In this document: positions 1-5,722 of the stretch, piece by piece
Numbering within the stretch: the stretch's first letter is position 1
How the letters are laid out: each line of letters begins with the position of its first letter
Assembly (NCBI GenBank): GCA_039933785.1
Contig: JBDTNL010000094.1
Coordinates: forward strand, 1 to 11,937
Reading direction: 5' to 3'
Source: JBDTNL01 sp039933785
GTDB lineage: Bacteria > Acidobacteriota > Thermoanaerobaculia > Multivoradales > JAGPDF01
DNA: 11,937 nt
Made by a program: the position numbers and the translations under genes
The notes under the pieces: generated by a model
Told to the model about the DNA's origin: nothing
The model's input: the letters and a program-made list of their open reading frames with translations, nothing else
Database searches by the model: none

Positions 1-2153
1 CTAGTGAGCCGCACGGTCGCCCCGGCGACTCCCGCACCGCTGCCGCGCTGCAGGACGCGCCCCGTCCACAGAAGAGCGGGCTCCAACACGATATCCAAGC
101 GGGTCGGACCATTTTCGCAGTCGAGCACCGGGTTTTCGATCCGCTGCGAGACATAGCCATTGGCCTGGATGGTGATCGCGATGCCTGAGCAGGACAGGCC
201 GTCTAGCGTGTAGGAACCGGTTTCGTCGCTGGTCGCCAAGAGGCGCGTAGGGATTCCGGCGTCGCCGTCACCTCGCTGTTGCGGGCTTCCGACGGGTGTG
301 ATCGCCGGCGCGGCGACCAACGAGGCTGGCGCGATGGGCTCTCCGTCCTTCGCCGAACGGACCGAGCCGCGCAGGGTCGCGCCACGCTCGAGAACGATCT
401 CGATCTCGCGATCCGACCGCGCGGGCTCCCGATCGAGTCCTCGGCTCGCCACGCGAAATCCCTTCGCGTCGGCCAAGAGCCGAATCCTCACGCCGGAGGG
501 CAAACCGTGCAGATTGAATCTTCCCTCGAGATCCGTCTCCGCGGAGCCCGAAGAGCCTTGCTGTCCGGCCCAGCCGCCCCGCTGTCCCTCGATCGCCACG
601 TGCACGTAAGCATGCGCCAACGCCTTGCCTCCGCTGTCGCGGACTGAGCCGGCAACCTCTCGTCCGGCAGCAACTGCGAACACTCCCAATTCGCTGTCGC
701 GGTCGGCTGTCGAAAACTGAGTGACGATGGAAGCCGGAATACCCTCGCCAAGAACGATCAGCGAGAACGACCCCGATTCCCCTAGCGGTCTGAGGCGAAA
801 CTGCCCATCTTCGCCGCTTCGGTCGTGAGCGACTCGCGAAAAATCCGGCGCCATTCCCGCAAGCGCCTGTCTCACGTCGGCCTCGCGGCTCACCGGGATC
901 GCGAGGACCACCGCACCGTTGAGCGGGGAGCCATCCAACGCGGAGGTCAGCATCCCCGTCACGGTATGACCGGCGCGCGGAGCCAACACCACATCCACGA
1001 TCGGCGCCTTCGAGAGAGCCGAAAGACTCACCGGTACGGATGCGATCTCGAACCCATCGATTGCAACACAAATCGTGGACCGGCTCGGCAGCGAAGGTAC
1101 GGAAATCAGCGCGCCACCCTGGGCGGTGCGGCCCCGTTCCCGCAACCATGGCTCGTCGGCGATCCAGACATGGGGCTGATCCAGCTTGCGCCCGTCCGCG
1201 GTCCGAGCTCGCACTTCCACCGTGCTCGCTGGAACCTGTCGAATGACGATGGGCTCGGTGCGGCCAGGAACAACCGTTCCGCGCCACTCACCGCGCGCGC
1301 CGGTCCCTTCATCCACGGTGAGCCGCCAATTCCCCGCCGGCGCCTCGGCGATTGCCTCGTCCTTACTGTCGAAGTCCGTGAGCGGGATTTCGGCCTCGCC
1401 AAAGAAAAGGATCGCGCGTCCGGTCGAGTTGGCGGCAGTCCGTGCAAAGCGGACGGAGGCTTTAAGCAACGGCCCCGCGGCCCGCGGCCCAGCAGCGGGC
1501 TGGATCGACATCTCACCAACAGGGGAGCCAAATACGGACACCCGATCTTCGGCAGAAACCGCCAGACGCGCGAGCTCTCGGCGGGACATAGAGCCGGTCC
1601 GACGTTCGGTCTGCCAGCGGGGCTGACAGATGTTCCCGCCTTGCTTCGGATCGACGCGGAAGTACACCCTGCTGTCGGCCGGAAGGCCCGCAAGCGCCGC
1701 CAGGTCTAGAGCTGTCGTGCTCTTCATCGACAGCGTCGGTGGTGACTGAACCTGCGTGGAGGCCGGGATCTCCATGGGGACGAGTCCGTCGGCCCGAGCG
1801 ACCAAGCGAGCGAAGTCTGAAGGGCCGCCAAAAACGAGCCGAATGATCCCGCCGGGTCGAGCCGATGCGTCGGCAAAGACAAGATCGTTCCCGGTCCCTT
1901 GAAGGCCAGAATAGGCTGCCGACGCAGTAGACCTCACATTCAACGCCTGTACGCGGACGTCTTTCCCGACGGGCGCCTCGTAGCGAAGATCCTGTTCAGC
2001 CGAGCCGGCGGCGACGCCGCAAACTAGCCAGCTTGCAAGGAGCGCCAAACCGGCGCTTCGCCGCCTGGCAGTCTCAGGCCAGGGCGCCTGCCACAGGTCC
2101 CGGAAGATCCGCAGGCGAGCGATTCTTGTCCTTGCTAGGAGCAGGTGTCCCAC
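1..2153 (-). CDS. Secreted protein with carboxypeptidase-regulatory-like repeats (C-terminus cut by window edge)
   Basis: The frame is open from the proposed GTG at 2153 to the left edge (717 codons, no stop), so the C-terminus lies outside. Residues about 32-55 form a signal peptide: an Arg-rich stretch (RRRSAG), a hydrophobic run (LALLASWLVCGVAAG) and an AGSA cleavage site. Beta-rich CarboxypepD_reg-like domains follow. I see repeats near residues 397-480 (VTGMLTSALDGSPLNGAVV), 498-590 (VAGSVRDSGGKALAHAYV) and 592-690 (LRGSVRSAKDGEPIAPASL), plus the start of a fourth near 693 (GRVLQRGSGAGVAGATV). Each has the family pattern of 'G-x-V-x-D-x-x-G-x-P-l-x-x-A-x-V' and a later 'T-D-x-x-G-x-F-x-l-x-x-l'. 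The N-terminal 340 residues are not recognised. In this family such repeats are extracellular or periplasmic structural modules; no catalytic domain is visible. The start is uncertain: GTG 2153 overlaps the end of the upstream gene and lacks a Shine-Dalgarno sequence; TTG 2048 is an alternative. Confidence 0.85.
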   Translation of the reverse strand, partial: MGHLLLARTRIARLRIFRDLWQAPWPETARRRSAGLALLASWLVCGVAAGSAEQDLRYEAPVGKDVRVQALNVRSTASAAYSGLQGTGNDLVFADASARPGGIIRLVFGGPSDFARLVARADGLVPMEIPASTQVQSPPTLSMKSTTALDLAALAGLPADSRVYFRVDPKQGGNICQPRWQTERRTGSMSRRELARLAVSAEDRVSVFGSPVGEMSIQPAAGPRAAGPLLKASVRFARTAANSTGRAILFFGEAEIPLTDFDSKDEAIAEAPAGNWRLTVDEGTGARGEWRGTVVPGRTEPIVIRQVPASTVEVRARTADGRKLDQPHVWIADEPWLRERGRTAQGGALISVPSLPSRSTICVAIDGFEIASVPVSLSALSKAPIVDVVLAPRAGHTVTGMLTSALDGSPLNGAVVLAIPVSREADVRQALAGMAPDFSRVAHDRSGEDGQFRLRPLGESGSFSLIVLGEGIPASIVTQFSTADRDSELGVFAVAAGREVAGSVRDSGGKALAHAYVHVAIEGQRGGWAGQQGSSGSAETDLEGRFNLHGLPSGVRIRLLADAKGFRVASRGLDREPARSDREIEIVLERGATLRGSVRSAKDGEPIAPASLVAAPAITPVGSPQQRGDGDAGIPTRLLATSDETGSYTLDGLSCSGIAITIQANGYVSQRIENPVLDCENGPTRLDIVLEPALLWTGRVLQRGSGAGVAGATVRLT

Positions 2154-2526
2154 CCGTCTATGGGCACGTTGGAGCCGTTCGCGAAACACTCGACACCATT
2201 CTGATCGGCGATAGCGGCGTAAGCGCCATGGCACGATACTTCTCTTGTGGGATTGCCCCGAGCATCGATGCACTGGACAACTGCGTCGCAGCCTCGCGCG
2301 TTGCATTGCACATACCAGTGGCCCTCAAGGTCGGAACTCTCGTAGTTGCCGTGGCAGAACGCGTCGACTTGGTGACCGCCCGGAATGGTTAGGTAGCAGT
2401 CGGAATAGGATAGCTCCCTGAGCCGGAGAATCCATCCTCGTAGATGGTTCGGTTGTAGAGCGCCGTGGCACCAGCGGCGCTTAGGATGAGCACTGCAATC
2501 GCGACGACCCGGGGGCGCATCCTCAT
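2135..2526 (-). pseudogene. Small secreted cysteine-rich protein, frameshifted
   Basis: ATG at 2526 follows a strong GAGGAGAGG ribosome site. Translation gives a signal peptide (MRMRPRVVAIAVLILSAAGA) and a mature start LYNRTIYEDGFSGSGSY, then reaches a stop after six more codons (near 2390). Shifting by two bases at 2404-2413 restores a continuous, clearly protein-like frame from SDCYLTIPGGHQ to GWDTCS and the TAG at 2137-2135. That part has eight cysteines (in SDC, FCHG, QCNA, GCDA, QCID, SCHG, ECFA and TCS). The whole would be about 127 residues. At the break the coding strand reads CTATC-CTATT, an imperfect 5-bp tandem repeat; removing one copy reads GSGSYSDCY in frame. I do not recognise the family firmly; the short secreted DUF6289-type proteins are a possibility. 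Eight cysteines suggest a disulfide-stabilised exported protein. The break may be a real mutation or a sequencing error. It is first in an operon with the large repeat protein. Confidence 0.65.
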
Positions 2527-2579
2527 TTTTCTACCTCTCCTCGGAAGTCGAATGCGATTCAAGAACGAATTCGCGACAA

Positions 2580-2607
2580 GCTATATACCTTCGGTTCATC
2601 CCGTCAA
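2580..2607 (-). promoter_or_regulatory. Sigma-70-like promoter for the small cysteine-rich gene and repeat-protein operon
   Basis: On the minus strand TTGACG (2607-2602) is followed after 16 bp by TATAGC (2585-2580); an overlapping TATATA lies two bases earlier. It sits in the most AT-rich stretch of this region and would start transcription about 45-50 nt upstream of the ATG at 2526, leaving room for the strong ribosome site. Prediction from sequence alone. Confidence 0.45.
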
Positions 2608-2700
2608 GTCTGCGCCTCTGGGCTGCGGTCGAGTGTTTGGTGCGGCACAGTTGTGTTGTCGCACTCGGTTGGCTGGTGCTCGAGGGGTGTGGTGGCTTGA

Positions 2701-2958
2701 GACGAGCTGTTTCCGAATCGCCTGCCACCTCTCCTTGGCTGGCTCTTCGAGCAGCTGACGGGCTGCACTCTCGAAGTCGTGCACGTCGGGGGAGATCACC
2801 TTGGAATGCTCGAGACTCCGCACGTGAGCAACCTCGCGGCGGAGCTGATGCGCCGAGTCGGCCTGCCGGGCGAAAGTCGCGCATCCAGCACGCCACTCTC
2901 CGGGGCTTCCAGCCGAAGTCTCGAAACGCCTGGTTTGCTGAGCGTCGTCCCCAGCTGA
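2701..2958 (+). pseudogene. C-terminal relic of a type I NRPS/PKS thioesterase domain
   Basis: This plus frame runs from just after a TGA at 2698 to a TGA at 2956-2958 (85 codons) and has no suitable start. Its translation matches the conserved end of type I thioesterase (PF00975) domains of NRPS and PKS enzymes: LGWLFEQLTG, then LEVVHVGGDHLGMLETPHV, then LAAELMRRVG. The family pattern is 'GW..l..g.levv.vpGdH..ml..phv..La..l', in which the GDH histidine is catalytic. A Ser/Gly/Pro-rich tail of about 30 residues follows. The Ser nucleophile region, the Asp, and any carrier or adenylation domains are absent upstream, where the sequence becomes the minus-strand promoter region. I therefore read it as a stranded gene end left by deletion or rearrangement. 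The gene-free stretch 2527-2995 holds this relic and two promoters, and I see nothing else in it. Confidence 0.5.
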
Positions 2959-2966
2959 GCCAGGGC

Positions 2967-2982
2967 TGGCACGCGATCTGCT
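2967..2982 (+). promoter_or_regulatory. Sigma-54-type (-24/-12) promoter of the M23 peptidase gene
   Basis: The sequence TGGCACGCGATCTGCT matches the RpoN consensus TGGCACG-N4-TTGCW at all but one base (C for the first T). The invariant GG and GC dinucleotides are at the correct spacing. Taking the C at 2981 as -12 puts +1 near 2993, about three bases before the ATG at 2996, so the mRNA would be almost leaderless. No Shine-Dalgarno sequence precedes this ATG, which fits. No enhancer site for an activator was identified. Confidence 0.45.
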
Positions 2983-2995
2983 AACTCTCCGGTGT

Positions 2996-3637
2996 ATGAG
3001 CCCCGCCCGTTCCGCGTCGACCCGCGGCTGGCCCTTCGCACGTTATGGGCCACCCCTTATCCTGCTGCTTCTCGGCGCGACGCTGACCGCCGGTTTTTGG
3101 CTGCGGGGGCACCGGCAGCGCCCGCTCGGAACTCGGCCAACCGTCACTCCCGCGGGAGTCGAAGTCCTCAACGTGTCTCCGGTAGACCTCGAGCGCCGCG
3201 CGCTCCTCATTCCGGTCGACGGCATTCGGCCCCAGGACCTGCGCGACTCGTTCGACGAAGGGCGACGTGGGCACACGCACGAGGCGATCGACATCCTGGC
3301 GCCCCGCAACACGCCGGTGCGCGCCGTCGAGGACGGCGTGATCGCCAAGCTCTTCAACAGTGTTCCGGGAGGCATCACGATCTACCAGTTCGATCCCGCC
3401 GGCGACTACTGTTATTACTACGCCCACCTCCAACGCTACGCCGACGACCTCGCGAACGGCAAGGCGGTGCGCCGGGGGCAGATCATCGGCTACGTGGGGA
3501 CGTCGGGCAACGCGCCGGCGAACACGCCGCATCTGCACTTCGCGATCTACCGCCTGAACGCCAGCAAGCGCTGGTGGGAGGGCGCCGCGCTCGATCCCTA
3601 TCCGGTGCTGCGGGGCGGAGTTACGACGGAACGGTGA
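2996..3637 (+). CDS. Membrane-anchored M23 family metallopeptidase (peptidoglycan endopeptidase)
   Basis: This 213-residue protein has one N-terminal membrane segment (about residues 18-37, LILLLLGATLTAGFWL), which should anchor it with the catalytic domain in the periplasm. The M23/LytM-type domain (about 75-205) shows the zinc ligands H95 and D99 (HEAID) and the HLH motif H179/H181 (PHLHFAIY), plus the typical SGNAPANTPHLH segment. M23 enzymes cut peptide cross-links of peptidoglycan. All expected ligands are present, so it is probably active. The ATG at 2996 is the only start that includes the whole membrane segment; it has no ribosome site but a sigma-54-type promoter directly upstream. 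The gene ends 4 bp from the convergent L,D-transpeptidase gene, with no obvious terminator between them. The cellular role (division, remodelling, sporulation-like response) cannot be told from the sequence. Confidence 0.9.
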   Translation: MSPARSASTRGWPFARYGPPLILLLLGATLTAGFWLRGHRQRPLGTRPTVTPAGVEVLNVSPVDLERRALLIPVDGIRPQDLRDSFDEGRRGHTHEAIDILAPRNTPVRAVEDGVIAKLFNSVPGGITIYQFDPAGDYCYYYAHLQRYADDLANGKAVRRGQIIGYVGTSGNAPANTPHLHFAIYRLNASKRWWEGAALDPYPVLRGGVTTER

Positions 3638-3641
3638 GCGA

Positions 3642-4607
3642 TCAGTCTTCGAAGACCACCGGCGTGCCGGGCGCGACCATCGCCGCGACGCGTTCGGCGT
3701 CCCAGTTGGTGAGCCGCACGCAGCCGTGCGACTCCGCGTGCCCGACCTTCCCCGGCTCGGCGGTGCCGTGCAGGCCGTAGTGCTCCTTGTCAAGGTCGAT
3801 CCACACGACGCCGACGGGATTGTTCGGTCCCGCCGCGAGCTTGGCCTTTGCTTGATCCGCGTTCGAGTCCCAGAAGAGCTCGGGGTTGTACGCGAACGTC
3901 GGGTTCCGCGCCACGCCGCGAACCTTCCACTGCCCTAGCGGCAGCGGATCGTGCTCGCTGCCGGCGGTGACCGGAGCGAAGAACAGGATCTTGCCGGCGC
4001 TATCGAGCGCGCGCAGGGTCGACGCCGATTTGGACACCACGATCCGCGCGGCCTTGCTCGCCGGCTCGACCGGGGCGATGTTCGGCACCACGATGTCCTC
4101 GTCGGCACGCCAAGTCGCGCGCGGGTTGAGCCGCTGGAGTAGCGCCGGCTGCGCGTGGACGCGCTCCGCCAGCTCTTCGAGCACCGACGTGTAGCCCAGC
4201 GCCGGCAGTTTCGCCTTCTCCATCATGTCGTCGGGCAGGACGGCAACGAACGGGCCCGCGACATCCGCATCGGCGATGCGATAGGCGGCCGTCGCTTCGC
4301 CCGGCGCGGCAGCGGCGAGCGCCGCCCGCGTCGCCTTGTCGGGCTTGCCGCTCGGGCGCAGGCCGTGCGTCTCCTGGAAGCTCCTGAGCGCGCGCTCGGC
4401 GTTGCGCCCAAGCCGGCCGTCGAGCTCGCCGGGCGAAAAGCCGGCGCGAGCTAGTGCGGTCTGCACCCCGAGCCCATCGGGCCCATCATGCCGAGAGGTC
4501 TTGTGGGTATGGCCGGCAGCGGATTGAGACGGGCGGGCTTGCGCCGCAAGCGGCGCCAGCAACGAGCAGGAAGAAAGCAGAACGGCAACGGCGGCGCGAT
4601 GTGACAA
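3642..4607 (-). CDS. YkuD-type L,D-transpeptidase with peptidoglycan-binding domain
   Basis: L,D-transpeptidases form 3-3 cross-links in peptidoglycan or attach proteins to it, acting outside the inner membrane. This 321-residue product has an export signal (residues 1-24, cleavage near AQA; LSSC at 11-14 could instead be a short lipobox). A PG_binding_1 domain follows at about 48-98 (GELDGRLGRNAERALRSFQ), then a LysM-like linker at about 130-170 (LLQRLNPRATW, IVVPNI), then the YkuD domain at about 190-321. The catalytic signature HGTAEPGKVGHAESHGCVRL gives H280, H294 and nucleophile C296. I chose TTG at 4607 because GGAG lies five bases upstream and the signal peptide follows at once; longer starts read back into the previous gene. 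It lies 11 bp behind the M15-type peptidase gene and is surely co-transcribed with it. Confidence 0.9.
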   Translation of the reverse strand: MSHRAAVAVLLSSCSLLAPLAAQARPSQSAAGHTHKTSRHDGPDGLGVQTALARAGFSPGELDGRLGRNAERALRSFQETHGLRPSGKPDKATRAALAAAAPGEATAAYRIADADVAGPFVAVLPDDMMEKAKLPALGYTSVLEELAERVHAQPALLQRLNPRATWRADEDIVVPNIAPVEPASKAARIVVSKSASTLRALDSAGKILFFAPVTAGSEHDPLPLGQWKVRGVARNPTFAYNPELFWDSNADQAKAKLAAGPNNPVGVVWIDLDKEHYGLHGTAEPGKVGHAESHGCVRLTNWDAERVAAMVAPGTPVVFED

Positions 4608-4618
4608 GGGTGCTCCAA

Positions 4619-5614
4619 TCAGCCCGACCAGCGGGCGCGAAATCCACGGCAGTCGACGTGGATGAACGGTCCATGGTTGGCGGTCTTGGCGTAGTTTCCA
4701 AGCCCGCCTTCGAAGCCTCGGTACCAGTCCTTTGACGACATGCCATCGACCAACCTGTAGAGCACCATGGCGTCGCCGAGATCCGAGCGGCCGTCGCCGT
4801 CGAGATCGTCCATCGTGCCGTCGCCGTCGTTGTCGATGTAGATGTCCGCCGCATCGCCCCACTGGTGCCGGCTGAACAGCACGTCGTGGATGGCAGCGTT
4901 GTAGGTCGGTGTGCGGTAGCCGCTGAGCACGGCGAAGCGGTCGGTCCGGATTCCCGCGGCGTTGGTCTTCTCGAGCAGCAGCTCGAGCTTGCGCAGCAGC
5001 CGCGTGGTGAGCACCAGGTACTTCGGATACTCCCCGTCCTGCTTACAGAGGAATTGCTTCAGAGTGAAATGCGGCGCGACTTCGGTATCGGCGTTTTCCC
5101 TGGTGACTTGGACGAAACCGGTTGGCGGAATGTAGATCGGGTTGCCCTTGAGCGGCGGCGCGGGGTAGGCGCCGATCTCGTAGCCGCCGAGCTTGCCGTT
5201 CTGCACCGAGGCGCTCGGCACCAGGACGACGAAGAGTAGCCGCATGCCGACATGGTCGGCGGCGCGCTCGACGATGACCGGGTAGATGCCCGGCGTCGCC
5301 GGCGCGGTGCCGGCGAACCTTCGATTGCCGCGCTTCTCGAGTTCCACGCCGCCGCTCAGGCCAAACGTAGCGGCCTTGTCGGAGCTTTCAACCTCGAGCT
5401 CGAGCGACGCTTGCGGCAGCACGAAGAACGTCATCGTGCGATAGCTCGACTCCTCGGCGGCATCCCCCTTGCCCAGGCGCACGGTGAAGTCGAGTCTCCC
5501 GGAGTCGAACGGCGGTAGAGGGCTCGCGGCCCGTGCGGCAATCCTGGGCGCAGCGAGGGAGGCGAGCGCGATCAGAAGCACGCCAAGCGCGCTCGTCTTC
5601 GCAATGTGCGTCAT
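4619..5614 (-). CDS. Secreted M15-type peptidase with internal calcium-loop insert
   Basis: The 331-residue product has a signal peptide (residues 1-30, VLLIALASLAAPRIAARA), a beta-rich N-terminal part (about 35-150) and an M15-type (VanY/DacL-like, Peptidase_M15_3) domain at about 175-325. The zinc-site motifs are SGYRTPTYN, then RHQWGDAADI (H250 and D257, pattern HxxGxAxD) and IHVDCRG (H319). Members cut D-Ala-D-Ala or related peptide bonds in peptidoglycan. Directly after D257 come two consecutive DxDxDG-type loops (DNDGDGTMDD and DLDGDGRSD), like dockerin or EF-hand calcium sites, inserted inside the catalytic domain. That suggests calcium-dependent folding or activity. The gene is first of a two-gene operon with the L,D-transpeptidase and has a sigma-54-type promoter right before its ATG, with no ribosome site. 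The specific cleavage site is not determinable here. Confidence 0.85.
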   Translation of the reverse strand: MTHIAKTSALGVLLIALASLAAPRIAARAASPLPPFDSGRLDFTVRLGKGDAAEESSYRTMTFFVLPQASLELEVESSDKAATFGLSGGVELEKRGNRRFAGTAPATPGIYPVIVERAADHVGMRLLFVVLVPSASVQNGKLGGYEIGAYPAPPLKGNPIYIPPTGFVQVTRENADTEVAPHFTLKQFLCKQDGEYPKYLVLTTRLLRKLELLLEKTNAAGIRTDRFAVLSGYRTPTYNAAIHDVLFSRHQWGDAADIYIDNDGDGTMDDLDGDGRSDLGDAMVLYRLVDGMSSKDWYRGFEGGLGNYAKTANHGPFIHVDCRGFRARWSG

Positions 5615-5631
5615 GTCTACGGTATTCTTTG

Positions 5632-5647
5632 TGCAAGCCCGGTGCCA
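5632..5647 (-). promoter_or_regulatory. Sigma-54-type (-24/-12) promoter of the M15-peptidase/L,D-transpeptidase operon
   Basis: On the minus strand TGGCACCGGGCTTGCA matches the RpoN consensus TGGCACG-N4-TTGCW at every position except the seventh (C for G). It also has the preferred T before TGG and A after the element. The -12 C is at 5633, so +1 would be near 5621, seven bases before the ATG at 5614. The leader would be too short for a Shine-Dalgarno sequence, and none is seen. It is the counterpart of the element in front of the M23 gene. Confidence 0.55.
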
Positions 5648-5722
5648 AGGCCAGCCGTCTCGGCTCAGAGTGGCGCGCGGCCGGCGCCGTCGGTCTCACC
5701 ACCGGTGGCATGAAGCGTACTG

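Noticed and set aside
268..1287. 339-residue minus-strand open frame
   Set aside because: It overlaps the repeat-protein gene in another frame of the same strand, is Arg/Gly-rich without domain pattern, and the alternative frame has clear repeats and a signal peptide.
825..1709. 294-residue plus-strand open frame
   Set aside because: Antisense to the repeat-protein gene; its composition is dominated by Arg, Gly and Pro, with no recognisable motif.
2665..2700. LSHSVGW in frame just upstream of the thioesterase relic, resembling the GHSxG nucleophile motif
   Set aside because: The first Gly is missing, a stop follows at once, and the distance to the GDH motif is far too short for a thioesterase; probably chance.
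2596..2880. Protein-like minus-strand frame (LLEEPAKERWQAIRKQL) with high third-position GC
   Set aside because: Its codons align exactly base-for-base with the thioesterase relic on the other strand, so its third positions mirror GC-rich first positions. It has no own start or homology.
4608..4862. N-terminal extension of the L,D-transpeptidase to 4862
   Set aside because: It reads through the coding end of the M15-type gene in another frame, is Arg-rich, and the TTG at 4607 has a well-spaced GGAG followed by a signal peptide.
5650..5710. Short palindromes (AGCCG-tct-CGGCT and CCACCGGTGG) upstream of the glycosyltransferase
   Set aside because: Stems are too short for this GC content and lack promoter-relative placement that would suggest an operator.
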